DNA of 64,000 bases from Xanthomarina maritima (GCF_008084905.1 NZ_VSFC01000062.1:331381-395380), one strand, 5' to 3'; shown: positions 25,742 to 35,211, counted from the stretch's first letter. The notes: generated by a model from the sequence alone, not told the origin. Numbers and translations: made by a program.

Positions 25742-27085
25742 TTAGTCTACTATAGTGTTAAGTACAGTTTCAAGTTTGGTTTTTGAGTTTATGACGTTAA
25801 TCATGGTTTGTAAATATTCGTCTTGTGCACTATATAGCTGTGTTTGTGCTTGCCTTAAATCGAAACTTGAGGCTATTCCTTCAAAAAATTTAGTTTGATT
25901 TTTTCGCTCTATTCGTTCTGCAAGGTTTAAGTTTTCTTTTTTGTTATAATATTCTTCAATAGCAAATTGATAGTCGCTTTTTGCTGATGCAATTTCGAGT
26001 TTAATATTTTGTTCAACTTCAATTAAATCTTCAGTAGCTTTATCAAGATTTATCTTAGCACGTTGGGTGGAAGCACTACGCATTCCTGAGCTAAAAATAG
26101 GGATGTTCATGGTTACTCCAAATAAAGAAGATCCAAACCATTCTTGATTGTTATGAGTGAAAGTAAATTCTTCATTAAAACCATTATAGCCTGCATTAAT
26201 AAAAGCAGACAAATTGGGTAAAAATTTACTTTTTTCTAATTTTAATAGTAACTCTTTGGTAGCTTTATCGTTTTCTGCAATCTTAAAATCTATTGTGTTT
26301 TCTACATTTTCATTTACCTCTAATAAGCTTAAACTAATGTTTTTAAGTGTTAATGCTTCTAAATCTTCTGTCAAGGTTGTATTAGAATTTAAATCAATAC
26401 CTAATGTGATATTAAACATTTGGTAAGCAATAATTTTCATTCTAGACATATTGCTGTAGGCACTTTGTAAGTTGGATAATGTAATTTCTAATTGCTCTAC
26501 ATCTTCTTCTTCTGTTAGACCATTTTCGTATATTTTAGTCGTTTCGTTTAAATTTTTTTGAATTACTTCTATGTTTTTATTTATAATAACAAGTGATTCC
26601 TCTGTTAATAAAACATTACCATAAGCGTTTATTACAGCCTTTCTAACATCAAGATCTGTTTTTTCTTTTGCAAATCTTGAAATTTCTAAATACACTTCTG
26701 CTGATTTTAATCCAACTAAATAAGAACCATCAAATAGTAATTGATTTAAAGTAGCCATAGCAACAACACTTTGATCTGTACTGAAAGCTACAGGTATAAA
26801 CGTGCCTGGATCTCCACCAGCTATTTCTCCTGGTAATAATGACACTTGTTGCTTTAACCAATTTTGATAATCTATTTTTGCGTCCAATTGAGGAAGTCCA
26901 GTAGCTGTAGCTTCCCATTTTTGTTTTTTGGCTGCCTCAATATCTCGAGTAGCATTTTTAGAAGCTCTATTGTTTTCTATAGCAAAATCGATGGCTTCAA
27001 GTAGACTAAAATTATATGCATCTTCTTGGGAATATATAGAGATAGTAAAAATTAAACTAAATAAAATGATTAGTTTGGTTTTCAT
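25742..27085 (-). CDS. TolC-family outer-membrane efflux channel
   Basis: 447 residues, signal peptide about 1-19 (ends SIYSQE). Two long helical repeats typical of TolC (about 25-220 and 240-440), with SLLEAIDFAIENNRASKNATRDIEAAKKQ at the start and a terminal coiled coil (DLRQAQTQLYSAQDEYLQTMINVINSK). It forms the outer-membrane exit duct for the neighbouring RND pump. It begins 3 bp downstream of the tetR stop, so co-transcribed with the repressor. Confidence 0.92.
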   Translation of the reverse strand: MKTKLIILFSLIFTISIYSQEDAYNFSLLEAIDFAIENNRASKNATRDIEAAKKQKWEATATGLPQLDAKIDYQNWLKQQVSLLPGEIAGGDPGTFIPVAFSTDQSVVAMATLNQLLFDGSYLVGLKSAEVYLEISRFAKEKTDLDVRKAVINAYGNVLLTEESLVIINKNIEVIQKNLNETTKIYENGLTEEEDVEQLEITLSNLQSAYSNMSRMKIIAYQMFNITLGIDLNSNTTLTEDLEALTLKNISLSLLEVNENVENTIDFKIAENDKATKELLLKLEKSKFLPNLSAFINAGYNGFNEEFTFTHNNQEWFGSSLFGVTMNIPIFSSGMRSASTQRAKINLDKATEDLIEVEQNIKLEIASAKSDYQFAIEEYYNKKENLNLAERIERKNQTKFFEGIASSFDLRQAQTQLYSAQDEYLQTMINVINSKTKLETVLNTIVD

Positions 27086-27088
27086 ATT

Positions 27089-27688
27089 TTATTTTTTGTT
27101 GATGATTTTAGTTAAAATGTTTAATCCATTTGGAGTACAAATACCTCTTAAATGATATTCTAAATAGTTGTCCATGAGCATATTCATAGAAAAATTATTT
27201 AAAGGAAATAAATCCTGATCTTTTAAAGATACCATACTGTTAAAGTAGATTCTGGATATAAATTCGATATTAATATCTGGTCTGAAAATATTGGTCTTTA
27301 CTCCTCTTTTTAAATTGTCAATAACACATTCTTGCATAACTTCAAATTGTTTCTTTTTTAAGGTTGCAGATATTTTAGGGTAATATTTTTGAAGTTGATA
27401 TTGTGGGGAAGACTTTTCGTCTTTCAAGTGTTGCATAACAAAACTCTTTATATCGTATAGCTCTTCTATAGGGTTTTTTTCTAACTCACAGATACAATCA
27501 ATACCATGCGAAATAATTTCAAACATATGCATGGTTGTAGCTTCAACTAGTTTCGTTTTATTATCAAAATGCTGATAAATGGTTTTTTTTGAAATGCCTA
27601 GATTGTTAGCAATATCATCCATGGTAACACTTTTAAAACCATAGGTAATAAACAATTCACTGGCATTAGAAATTATTTTGTCCTTCAT
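27089..27688 (-). CDS. TetR/AcrR-family transcriptional regulator of the efflux operon
   Basis: 199 residues from ATG 27688 (MKDKIISNASELFITYGFKS). An earlier in-frame ATG at 27751 would add 21 residues and overrun the likely operator, so it is rejected. Helix-turn-helix at about 10-50: SVTMDDIANNLGISKKTIYQHFDNK. The C-terminal helical domain is ligand-binding by family knowledge. First gene of the tolC-MFP-RND operon and thus probably an autorepressor; inverted repeats lie at 27711-27738 and 27769-27787. Confidence 0.9.
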   Translation of the reverse strand: MKDKIISNASELFITYGFKSVTMDDIANNLGISKKTIYQHFDNKTKLVEATTMHMFEIISHGIDCICELEKNPIEELYDIKSFVMQHLKDEKSSPQYQLQKYYPKISATLKKKQFEVMQECVIDNLKRGVKTNIFRPDINIEFISRIYFNSMVSLKDQDLFPLNNFSMNMLMDNYLEYHLRGICTPNGLNILTKIINKK

Positions 27689-27710
27689 AATAGGTGGCAA
27701 AACTACAACA

Positions 27711-27738
27711 GGAAACTTTAAAAACCAAAAAAGTTTCC
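27711..27738. promoter_or_regulatory. Candidate TetR operator (GGAAACTT-N12-AAGTTTCC)
   Basis: Perfect 8-bp inverted repeat with a 12-bp centre, located 22 bp upstream of the tetR start and just downstream of a possible -7 (AAACTTTG on minus, 27738-27745). The position suits repression of tetR and the pump operon. Confidence 0.5.
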
Positions 27739-27768
27739 AAAGTTTTAACATTTTCTTAATATTGACTA

Positions 27769-27787
27769 AAACTTATAGTATAAGTTT
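27769..27787. promoter_or_regulatory. Perfect 19-bp palindrome between divergent promoters
   Basis: AAACTTATA-G-TATAAGTTT, 9-1-9 with no mismatch. It ends 12 bp before the TATTTTTG -7 element (27800-27807) of the polyprenyl synthase, covering its -33 zone, and lies upstream of tetR. A regulator bound here could touch both genes. Confidence 0.5.
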
Positions 27788-27799
27788 CTATTATTGCAC

Positions 27800-27807
27800 T
27801 ATTTTTG
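27800..27807 (+). promoter_or_regulatory. -7 element of the polyprenyl synthase
   Basis: TATTTTTG, full match to TAnnTTTG, only 4 bp before ATG 27812, so the mRNA would have little or no leader. Confidence 0.45.
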
Positions 27808-27811
27808 TTTC

Positions 27812-28786
27812 ATGCAACAAATAGCTTTTTATCAAGAAACTTTTGTTTCTTTTTTAAACACATTTTCAGTACATAGAGAGCCAGCCTCACTTTATAATCC
27901 CATCAATTATATTTTAAAATTAGGAGGTAAACGCTTACGTCCAGTTTTAACTTTAATGACTGCCGAAATATTTAATTGCGATTATAAAAAAGCATTAAAT
28001 GCTGCGTTAAGCATTGAAGTGTTTCATAACTTCTCTTTAATTCATGATGATATAATGGACGATGCTCCTTTACGTCGTGGTCAAGAAACAGTTCATGAAA
28101 AATGGGATTTAAATACAGGGATTTTATCTGGAGATGCCATGTTAATTATGGCTTATCAATTATTCGAAAATTATAATCCTGAAACATTTCAAGCTCTCGC
28201 AAAATTATTTAGTAAAACAGCTTTAGAGGTTTGCGAAGGTCAGCAATTTGATATCGATTTTGAAACCAGAGAAGATGTGACTATTGCAGAATATTTGAAA
28301 ATGATTGAATACAAAACAGCTGTTTTAATTGGTGCTGCAATGAAAATGGGTGCTATTGTAGCTCAAGCTTCAATAGAAGATCAAAATTTAATTTATGACT
28401 TTGGTAAAAATCTAGGAATTGCTTTTCAATTACAAGACGATTATTTAGATGCATTTGGTGATCCTAAAACCTTTGGGAAACAAGTTGGTGGAGATATTAT
28501 TGAAAATAAAAAAACCTTTTTATATTTAAAAGCAGTCGAGTTTTCAGCAGAAGATAAAAAAACAGAACTGTTGCATTTGTATAGTTTAAATACCAAAGAA
28601 CATTCTGAAAAAATTAAAACAGCTAAGCAAATTTTTATCTCAAGTGGTTCTGCAGAAGCGACTCAAAAAGAAATTCAGAATTATACTTCAAAAGCCTTTA
28701 TAGTGCTTGAAAAATTAAATATATCTAAGGAAAATAAAGTGGCATTAAGACAATTTGGAGAACAATTAATGAATAGAAACGTATAA
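27812..28786 (+). CDS. Polyprenyl (geranylgeranyl/farnesyl-type) diphosphate synthase
   Basis: 324 residues from ATG 27812 (MQQIAFYQETFVSF). Trans-isoprenyl diphosphate synthase with both Asp-rich motifs: LIHDDIMDDAPLRRG (FARM, DDxxD) at about 80-95 and FQLQDDYLDAFGD (SARM, DDxxD) at about 207-220. KLGGKRLRP binds the diphosphate. It extends allylic diphosphates with isopentenyl diphosphate; chain length cannot be told from the sequence alone. Start codon choice removes six residues that fall in the promoter. The next gene starts within its stop codon. Confidence 0.9.
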   Translation: MQQIAFYQETFVSFLNTFSVHREPASLYNPINYILKLGGKRLRPVLTLMTAEIFNCDYKKALNAALSIEVFHNFSLIHDDIMDDAPLRRGQETVHEKWDLNTGILSGDAMLIMAYQLFENYNPETFQALAKLFSKTALEVCEGQQFDIDFETREDVTIAEYLKMIEYKTAVLIGAAMKMGAIVAQASIEDQNLIYDFGKNLGIAFQLQDDYLDAFGDPKTFGKQVGGDIIENKKTFLYLKAVEFSAEDKKTELLHLYSLNTKEHSEKIKTAKQIFISSGSAEATQKEIQNYTSKAFIVLEKLNISKENKVALRQFGEQLMNRNV

Positions 28787-29136
28787 TGCAATTACCAGCT
28801 ACTTTCGAAGAATTAGTTAACAAAGCGACTCAAGATAATTTATATAAAAATTTAATAAAACAATTAAATAAAGATCTTTTGTATGCTAATATTGATTTAG
28901 ATTTTAGTGAAGACGTACTGCCATCTAGTTTAAAATTATTGCTTCATGAAACCATCTATAAATTGATTCAAGAAAAATTTATGGATTACCTTAATCTGCT
29001 ATACATAATTGATGTGTCTGAGAAAAAAGTAAAACAATTAGATGGAAGTGATACCTTGTTATTATCTGAACAAATATCTTTTTTAATTCTACAACGTGAA
29101 TGGCAAAAAGTTTGGTTTAAAAATCAATATTCTTAA
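28786..29136 (+). CDS. Conserved-looking hypothetical protein, unknown
   Basis: 116 residues, mostly helical, no signal peptide or membrane segment. ATG overlaps the synthase stop (TAATG), so it is translationally coupled to it. It shows regularly spaced hydrophobic residues (LPSSLKLLLHETIYKLIQEKFMDYLNLLYIIDVSEKKV). No family recognised. The 3' end overlaps the convergent barrel gene by 4 bp. Confidence 0.75.
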   Translation: MQLPATFEELVNKATQDNLYKNLIKQLNKDLLYANIDLDFSEDVLPSSLKLLLHETIYKLIQEKFMDYLNLLYIIDVSEKKVKQLDGSDTLLLSEQISFLILQREWQKVWFKNQYS

Positions 29137-29675
29137 AAGTAAACACGTACAAATGGCATCCATGGATCTAAGTAGGTGCTTTTTGAACTGTCATAAAGCA
29201 AATCATATCTAATACCAATTGTAACATGTCTGGTGCTATAACCAGCACCTAAATATAAAGATGGATACCAATAATTTTCATCGATATAATCTGTTCGGCT
29301 ATCCCAATCTATATTGACATTATTCTGTTCAAACTCGGTAGAAAGTTGGAGTTCAGGAATGGGATTAAACAGACCAAGAATACTTCCACCAATGATTGAT
29401 GATTTATAGTAATTCTTTTCTGTATTATAAGTGCCACTAAGGCCAATTCCTAATGCAACATAGTTATTAAGTCTATAAATAGCACTTGGAGCAAGAGTTC
29501 CACTAAAATATCCATCTCCAAACCCAAGTCCTATTCCTCCTCCAAATTGAACACGACTCCAAAAATCATTTGGTTGTTTGTTTGCATTTACTTGAGCATG
29601 TAAGTTTATAGCTATCAAACAGATTACTAATAAAACTAAGATGTTTTTTTTAGACAATAAGTAAGATTTATTCAT
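29133..29675 (-). CDS. Small outer-membrane beta-barrel protein, unknown
   Basis: 180 residues; signal peptide about 1-28 (ends NLHAQV). The mature part alternates polar and hydrophobic residues with repeated G-x-G turns (FGGGIGLGFGDGYFSGTLAPS, YRLNNYVALGIGLSGTY) and ends in an aromatic residue (MPFVRVYF). This suits an 8-strand barrel. Function unknown; monocistronic. Confidence 0.75.
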   Translation of the reverse strand: MNKSYLLSKKNILVLLVICLIAINLHAQVNANKQPNDFWSRVQFGGGIGLGFGDGYFSGTLAPSAIYRLNNYVALGIGLSGTYNTEKNYYKSSIIGGSILGLFNPIPELQLSTEFEQNNVNIDWDSRTDYIDENYWYPSLYLGAGYSTRHVTIGIRYDLLYDSSKSTYLDPWMPFVRVYF

Positions 29676-29745
29676 GATTTTAATTTTCGTTAAAAATGGG
29701 ACTGTATAAAAATAATAAAACCATATCTAATTTTACTAAAAGTTG

Positions 29746-29753
29746 TACTTTTG
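29746..29753 (+). promoter_or_regulatory. -7 element upstream of sucA
   Basis: TACTTTTG, full match to TAnnTTTG, 38 bp before ATG 29792. It also shows that the ATG at 29762 would be close to the transcription start. Confidence 0.45.
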
Positions 29754-29791
29754 TGTAAATTTTGTTTGAACTTTTTAGTTTTACATTTTAT

Positions 29792-32551
29792 ATGGATAAA
29801 TTTTCCTTTTTAAATGCAGCACATACAGCATATTTTGCTGACCTTTATGATCAATATTTACAAAACCCAGATTCTGTAGAACCAAGTTGGAGAGCTTTTT
29901 TTCAAGGCTACGATTTTGGTAGCGAAAGTTATGGCTTAGTCGATGAACTAGTCGATGGAGTATCTTGCGAGCATGTTTCTGAAAATCTTACTAAAGAATT
30001 TCAAGTTATAAAACTTATAGATGGTTATAGAACTAGAGGACATTTGTTTACAAGAACAAATCCTGTTCGTGAGCGAAGAAAATATGCTCCTACCTTAGAA
30101 ATTGAAAATTTCGGCTTATCTAAATCAGATTTAAATACGGTTTTTAGTGCTGGTGAAGTTCTAGGAATAGGGTCTCAAACGTTACAGGAAATAATAAATC
30201 ATTTAGAAAAAATTTATTGTAGCTCGATTGGTGTTGAGTATATGTATATTAGAAAACCTGAAGAAATACAATGGATTCAGGATAAATTAAATGTAAATGA
30301 TAACCAACCTAATTTTGATGTTGAGCAAAAGAAGTATATTCTTAAAAAACTAAATGAAGCAGTGTCTTTCGAAAACTTTTTACACACCAAATATGTTGGT
30401 CAAAAACGTTTTTCATTAGAAGGTGGAGAATCTTTAATCCCAGCTTTAGATGCATTAATTGAAAAAGCTTCAGAATATGATGTAAAAGAATTTGTTATGG
30501 GAATGGCACATCGTGGTCGTTTAAGTACCTTAACAAATATCTTCGGAAAATCGGCTAAAGATATTTTTAGCGAGTTTGATGGAAAAGATTATGAACAAGA
30601 AGTTTTTGATGGTGATGTTAAATACCATTTAGGTTGGACTAGCGATAGAATTACAAATACAGGTAAAAAAATAAATTTAAACATTGCTCCAAATCCATCA
30701 CATTTAGAAACTGTTGGAGCAGTTGTTGAAGGAATTACAAGAGCGAAACAAGACGATAAATATCCTGAAAACCCATCACAAGTATTACCAATTATTGTTC
30801 ATGGTGATGCTGCTATTGCTGGACAAGGCTTGGTTTATGAAATTGTTCAAATGGCTCAATTAGATGGTTATAAAACAAATGGAACCATTCATATTGTAGT
30901 TAATAATCAAGTTGGTTTTACTACCAATTATTTAGATGCTCGTTCAAGTACCTATTGTACAGATGTTGGAAAAGTAACACTCTCTCCAGTTTTACATGTC
31001 AATGCAGACGATGCAGAAGCTGTTGTACATGCTATGTTATTTGCATTGCATTTTAGAATGAAATTTAAACGCGATGTATTTATAGATTTATTGGGTTATA
31101 GAAAATATGGTCATAACGAAGGCGATGAGCCACGTTTTACGCAACCAAAATTATACAAAGCAATTGCAAAACATCAGAACCCAAGAGATATTTATGCAGA
31201 TAAACTAATAGCTCAAGGGATTATAGATAGCGCTTATGTTCAAAAATTAGAAGAAGATTACAAAGCATCATTAGAAGAAAAGTTAGAAGATTCTAGAAAA
31301 GAAGATAAAACAGTTATTACTCCATTTATGCAAAATGAATGGGAAAATTACATTACTGTTGAGGAGGATAAAATGATGAAGCCTATTGATACTACTTTTT
31401 CTAAAAAAGGATTAGAAAAAATAGCTGACACTATTTCAACCCTTCCAAAAAATAAGAAGTTTATTCGTAAAATTTCTAGATTAGTAGAATCAAGAAAAGA
31501 TATGTTTAACGAGAATAAGTTAGATTGGGCAATGGCAGAACATTTAGCTTATGGAACGTTACTCGAAGAAGGTTATGATGTTAGAATTTCAGGACAAGAT
31601 GTTGAAAGAGGAACCTTTTCACACAGACATGCTGTAGTAAAAGTTGAAGATAGTGAAGAAGAAATTATTCTATTAAATAATATTAGCGATAGCCAAGGAA
31701 GATTCTTTATTTATAACTCTTTACTTTCTGAATATGGAGTTGTTGGTTTTGACTATGGCTATGCCATGGCAAGTCCAAAAACATTAACTATTTGGGAAGC
31801 ACAATTTGGAGATTTTAGTAATGGTGCTCAAATTATGTTGGATCAATATATTTCTGCTGCCGAAGATAAATGGAAACTTCAAAATGGTCTAGTCATGTTA
31901 TTGCCTCATGGATACGAAGGTCAGGGAGCAGAACATTCATCTGGACGTATGGAACGTTATTTGCAACTTTGTGCCAAAGACAATATGTTTGTTGCAGATT
32001 GTACAACACCTGCAAATATGTATCATTTGTTGCGTAAACAAATGAAAGCTAATTTTAGAAAGCCATTAATTGTGTTTACACCTAAAAGTTTATTGCGTCA
32101 TCCACTAGTAGTTTCAACAGTAGACGAATTTGCCAATGGTAGTTTTCAAATGTTAATAGACGACGAAAGAGCAAAAGCAGATAAAATTAAAACTTTGGTA
32201 TTTTTAACTGGAAAATTCTATTACGATTTACTTGAAGAACAAGAAAAACTAGAAAGAACAGATGTTGCATTAGTAAGAATAGAACAACTATTTCCATTGC
32301 CAGTTAAAGAAATAAGAGCAATACTTAAAAAATATAACAACGCAACAGACCTGGTTTGGGCACAAGAAGAACCAAAAAATATGGGAGCATACAGCCATAT
32401 GTTAATGCATTTAGACGAAGCAAAAACATTTAGAGCTGCAACACGAAGAGCTTATGGAGCTCCAGCTGCTGGTAGCTCTGTTAGATCAAAAAAACGTCAT
32501 AAAGAAGTTATAGATTATGTTTTCGATAAATCAAAAAACAATCAACGTTAA
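29792..32551 (+). CDS. sucA: 2-oxoglutarate dehydrogenase E1 component
   Basis: 919 residues from ATG 29792 (MDKFSFLNAAHTAYF); the upstream ATG at 29762 would add ten hydrophobic residues not seen in the family. Thiamine-diphosphate enzyme that decarboxylates 2-oxoglutarate in the TCA cycle. Seen: SVEPSWRAFFQG (N-terminal E2-binding region), MAHRGRLSTLTNIFGK, GDAAIAGQGLVYE, HNEGDEPRFTQP, and LPHGYEGQGAEHSSGRMER. It forms the OGDH complex with odhB at 33544; a peptidase gene sits between them. Confidence 0.96.
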   Translation: MDKFSFLNAAHTAYFADLYDQYLQNPDSVEPSWRAFFQGYDFGSESYGLVDELVDGVSCEHVSENLTKEFQVIKLIDGYRTRGHLFTRTNPVRERRKYAPTLEIENFGLSKSDLNTVFSAGEVLGIGSQTLQEIINHLEKIYCSSIGVEYMYIRKPEEIQWIQDKLNVNDNQPNFDVEQKKYILKKLNEAVSFENFLHTKYVGQKRFSLEGGESLIPALDALIEKASEYDVKEFVMGMAHRGRLSTLTNIFGKSAKDIFSEFDGKDYEQEVFDGDVKYHLGWTSDRITNTGKKINLNIAPNPSHLETVGAVVEGITRAKQDDKYPENPSQVLPIIVHGDAAIAGQGLVYEIVQMAQLDGYKTNGTIHIVVNNQVGFTTNYLDARSSTYCTDVGKVTLSPVLHVNADDAEAVVHAMLFALHFRMKFKRDVFIDLLGYRKYGHNEGDEPRFTQPKLYKAIAKHQNPRDIYADKLIAQGIIDSAYVQKLEEDYKASLEEKLEDSRKEDKTVITPFMQNEWENYITVEEDKMMKPIDTTFSKKGLEKIADTISTLPKNKKFIRKISRLVESRKDMFNENKLDWAMAEHLAYGTLLEEGYDVRISGQDVERGTFSHRHAVVKVEDSEEEIILLNNISDSQGRFFIYNSLLSEYGVVGFDYGYAMASPKTLTIWEAQFGDFSNGAQIMLDQYISAAEDKWKLQNGLVMLLPHGYEGQGAEHSSGRMERYLQLCAKDNMFVADCTTPANMYHLLRKQMKANFRKPLIVFTPKSLLRHPLVVSTVDEFANGSFQMLIDDERAKADKIKTLVFLTGKFYYDLLEEQEKLERTDVALVRIEQLFPLPVKEIRAILKKYNNATDLVWAQEEPKNMGAYSHMLMHLDEAKTFRAATRRAYGAPAAGSSVRSKKRHKEVIDYVFDKSKNNQR

Positions 32552-32552
32552 A

Positions 32553-33512
32553 TTGAAAAAAAGCTTATTCATATTATTTTTACTTGTCTCTGTAATATCT
32601 TATTCACAAGATAAAGATAATTATAGCAAAGTAGTTGCAGATTTTCAATCGTTATATAATGAAGGCAATTACAATGCTATTTATTATATGTTTAATTACG
32701 ATATGAAGAAAGCTATGCCACTAGCAAAGACACGAGCTTTTTTTGCTGATTTAAATAGTAAATTAGGAAAAATAACTCAAGTTGAATTTAATAAAATAAA
32801 AGATTTAGCACACATCTATATTGTAACTTTTGCTTCAGAAGTTAGAGATATAACATTTTATTTAGATAATAATAATAAAATAGGTGGATTGCTTGTAACG
32901 TATCATAAACCAGATAATTTACCAGTTCTTGATAGAAATACGACTAAAATGATTCTGCCTTTTAATGAAGAATGGTTTGTATTTTGGGGAGGAATAGATA
33001 AAAAAAACAATTACCATGTCGCTCATGAAAATCAGAAATATGCTTACGATATTTTAATAATAAAAGATGATGCGTCATTTAGTGGAGATCCTAAAGTTAA
33101 TGAGAATTATTACGCTTATGGAAAAGATATTATTGCTCCTTGCGATGCGAAAGTAGTTAAAGTTATAACAGGAGTTAAAGATAATATTCCTGGAGAACTA
33201 AATTCAGAACAACTTACAGGAAATACAATTGTTCTAGAGACAAATAATAAAGAATATATTTTGTTTGCACATTTAAAAGAAAACTCCATTGCAGTAAGAG
33301 AAGGCCAATTTATTAGAAAAGGAGGCTTATTAGGAAAATGTGGAAACTCAGGGAACACTACAGAACCTCATTTACACCTTAGTCTACAAAATACGTTGGA
33401 TATGAATATTGCTACAGGAGCAAAATTATATTTTGATAGGATTTTGGTTAATGGAGAATTACAACTAGATTATCTTCCTGTAAAAGGAGATGCAATAAAA
33501 AATAGAGACTGA
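32553..33512 (+). CDS. M23-family (LytM-type) metallopeptidase, exported
   Basis: 319 residues from a TTG at 32553, one base after the sucA stop; this start gives a clean signal peptide ([19 protein letters not shown]). An ATG at 32517, inside sucA, adds 12 residues. Residues about 20-120 form an NTF2/DUF3887-like domain ([20 protein letters not shown]). The C-terminal M23 domain (about 155-300) has the first ligands HENQKYAYD and the HLH motif in TEPHLHLS. It probably cleaves peptidoglycan cross-links in the periplasm. Placement inside the sucA-odhB unit is odd but the spacing suggests co-transcription. Confidence 0.85.
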   Translation: MKKSLFILFLLVSVISYSQDKDNYSKVVADFQSLYNEGNYNAIYYMFNYDMKKAMPLAKTRAFFADLNSKLGKITQVEFNKIKDLAHIYIVTFASEVRDITFYLDNNNKIGGLLVTYHKPDNLPVLDRNTTKMILPFNEEWFVFWGGIDKKNNYHVAHENQKYAYDILIIKDDASFSGDPKVNENYYAYGKDIIAPCDAKVVKVITGVKDNIPGELNSEQLTGNTIVLETNNKEYILFAHLKENSIAVREGQFIRKGGLLGKCGNSGNTTEPHLHLSLQNTLDMNIATGAKLYFDRILVNGELQLDYLPVKGDAIKNRD

Positions 33513-33543
33513 TAACAAACCGTTTACAAATAAAATTATAATT

Positions 33544-34761
33544 ATGATTTTAGAAATGAAAGTTCCTTCACCAGGAGAATCAATTACAGAAGTAGAAATA
33601 GCAACTTGGTTAGTGCAAGATGGAGATTATGTAGAAAAAGACCAAGCAATTGCTGAGGTAGATAGCGATAAAGCAACTCTTGAGCTTCCTGCAGAAGCTA
33701 GTGGAACAATTACACTTAAAGCTGAAGAAGGTGATGCTGTTGCAGTTGGTGCAGTAGTTTGTTTAATTGATACAAGTGTAGCTAAACCAGAAGGAAAAGA
33801 ACAATCTGTAAAAGAAGAAAAAAAGGACGAAGCTCCAAAAAAAGAAGTTGTTGAAACTCCAAAAGCGACAGAGACAAAAACATATGCAACTGGTACTGCA
33901 AGTCCTGCTGCTAAAAAGATCTTAGCAGAAAAAGGTATGGAAGCTTCTTCAATTTCTGGTACAGGAAAAGATGGTCGTGTAACAAAAGAAGATGCTATGC
34001 AAGCAGTGCCTTCTATGGGAACACCTACAGGTGGAACTAGAGGTACATCAAGAAGTAAAATGTCTATGTTACGTCGTAAAGTTGCTGAAAGATTAGTAGA
34101 GGCTAAAAATACAACAGCCATGTTAACGACTTTTAATGAAGTAGACATGTCTCCAATTTTCACTTTACGTAACGAGTATAAAGAAATTTTTAAAAATAAA
34201 CATAATGTAGGGTTAGGCTTTATGTCATTTTTTACATTAGCAGTAGTTAGAGCATTAAAAATGTATCCAGCTGTTAATTCAATGATAGATGAAAAAGAAA
34301 TGATTTCTTATGATTTTGTGGATGTATCCATAGCAGTTTCTGGACCAAAAGGTTTGATGGTGCCAGTAATTAGAAATGCTGAAAACCTAACATTTAGAGG
34401 TGTAGAAGCAGAAGTTAAAAGACTTGCTATTAGAGCTCGTGACGGACAAATTACAGTTGATGAAATGACTGGAGGAACATTTACTATTTCAAATGGAGGA
34501 GTTTTTGGATCTATGTTATCAACACCAATTATCAATCCTCCACAAAGTGGTATTTTAGGAATGCATAATATTGTTGAACGTCCTGTAGCAGTAAACGGAA
34601 AAGTAGAAATTCGTCCAATAATGTATGTTGCGTTGTCTTATGACCATAGAATAATTGATGGAAAAGAGTCTGTTGGTTTTTTAGTTGCGGTTAAAGAAGC
34701 TCTTGAAAATCCAGTGGAATTATTAATGGATAATGATATTAAGAAAGCATTAGAGCTATAA
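33544..34761 (+). CDS. odhB: 2-oxoglutarate dehydrogenase E2, dihydrolipoyl succinyltransferase
   Basis: 405 residues: lipoyl domain 1-77 with the modified lysine in [10 protein letters not shown], an Ala/Glu/Lys/Pro linker (about 80-115), a peripheral-subunit-binding domain ([20 protein letters not shown], about 118-155) and the acyltransferase domain with HRIIDG near residue 375 (catalytic His). It transfers the succinyl group from E1 to CoA. Last gene of the sucA-M23-odhB unit, ended by a strong terminator. Confidence 0.96.
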   Translation: MILEMKVPSPGESITEVEIATWLVQDGDYVEKDQAIAEVDSDKATLELPAEASGTITLKAEEGDAVAVGAVVCLIDTSVAKPEGKEQSVKEEKKDEAPKKEVVETPKATETKTYATGTASPAAKKILAEKGMEASSISGTGKDGRVTKEDAMQAVPSMGTPTGGTRGTSRSKMSMLRRKVAERLVEAKNTTAMLTTFNEVDMSPIFTLRNEYKEIFKNKHNVGLGFMSFFTLAVVRALKMYPAVNSMIDEKEMISYDFVDVSIAVSGPKGLMVPVIRNAENLTFRGVEAEVKRLAIRARDGQITVDEMTGGTFTISNGGVFGSMLSTPIINPPQSGILGMHNIVERPVAVNGKVEIRPIMYVALSYDHRIIDGKESVGFLVAVKEALENPVELLMDNDIKKALEL

Positions 34762-34790
34762 AAAAGAATTTCATATAATACAAAATAATA

Positions 34791-34820
34791 AAGCGCAACT
34801 TATTTTTAAGTTGCGCTTTT
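34791..34820 (+). terminator. Terminator after odhB
   Basis: 12-bp stem AAGCGCAACTTA/TAAGTTGCGCTT with loop TTTT and a short T-tail. Confidence 0.85.
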
Positions 34821-34833
34821 GTCTTGAAAATAA

Positions 34834-34938
34834 CTAACTAAAAAAATTAACAAGAATATTGATTGAGATTACAGTTACAACAACAATTACTAATCCAATT
34901 ATAAAATATTTGTTTACTCCGTTTTCTTCGTTTTCCAT
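34834..34938 (-). CDS. 34-residue membrane peptide, unknown
   Basis: Reads ATG 34938 to TAG 34834: a charged N-terminus (MENEENGVNKY) and one hydrophobic helix (FIIGLVIVVVTVISINILV). Too short for most gene callers. It lies about 110 nt downstream of the minus-strand promoter of module A (34981-35101), so that RNA could be its leader. Only composition and position support it. Confidence 0.4.
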   Translation of the reverse strand: MENEENGVNKYFIIGLVIVVVTVISINILVNFFS

Positions 34939-34983
34939 TATCAATAGGTTATAGATTTAGGGTGTTTTTAAAAATTTAGGAAA

Positions 34984-35050
34984 TGAAACTCCGTGTCGGT
35001 TAAGACACAGAGTTTTCTGTTATTCCCTAAAAAGTAATTGATTAATAGCT
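34984..35050 (-). ncRNA. Candidate short RNA or leader, module A
   Basis: Minus strand. Promoter TTG (35082-35084), exact 20-bp spacer, TAAATATC on plus (GATATTTA on minus, 35054-35061). RNA would start near 35050 with AGCTATTAATC and contain TTTTTAGGGAA, then a 12-bp stem (AAACTCTGTGTC/GACACGGAGTTT, 34986-35015). The hairpin lacks a strong T-tail, so RNA may continue to the peptide at 34938. The same layout recurs 160 bp away in module B. Confidence 0.5.
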
Positions 35051-35083
35051 TGGTAAATATCTAAATATTTTGAAATCCAAACA

Positions 35084-35101
35084 ATACGTAACATTACGTA
35101 T
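35084..35101. promoter_or_regulatory. TACGTAA-type palindrome, copy A
   Basis: ATACGTAACATTACGTAT; an 18-bp palindrome with one central mismatch. The -33 TTG of the minus-strand promoter begins in its last base. The same palindrome lies exactly 160 bp away at 35244, and again at 42343. Confidence 0.6.
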
Positions 35102-35136
35102 TTTTATATATAAATAAGAAAATATTGAAATGGTAT

Positions 35137-35211
35137 AAATAAAGAAAGCTCTAAATAAAAAGAAATTTATTTAGAGCCTTCAAATTCTCCCTAAGAACTA
35201 ATTAATAGCAA
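35137..35211 (-). ncRNA. Candidate small RNA, module B
   Basis: Minus strand. TTG (35242-35244), 20-bp spacer, GATATTTG (35214-35221), then RNA from about 35210 beginning TGCTATTAATTAGTTC, with CTTAGGGAG following. It ends in a perfect 12-bp hairpin (GCTCTAAATAAA/TTTATTTAGAGC, 35148-35177) and a T-rich tail (TTTCTTTATTT). About 70-75 nt. No convincing reading frame (a TTG-started 10-codon frame is possible). Its first 17 nt can pair with the response-regulator mRNA just before the start codon. Confidence 0.6.

Noticed and set aside
33627..34163. A 178-codon leftward open frame opposite odhB
   Set aside because: It is a shadow of the lipoyl and linker coding region of odhB with an Ser/Ala-rich nonsense translation.
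35160..35190. A TTG-started 10-codon frame in module B (after AGGGAG)
   Set aside because: Most of it lies in the terminator hairpin and the codons follow the stem, so it is more likely an accident.
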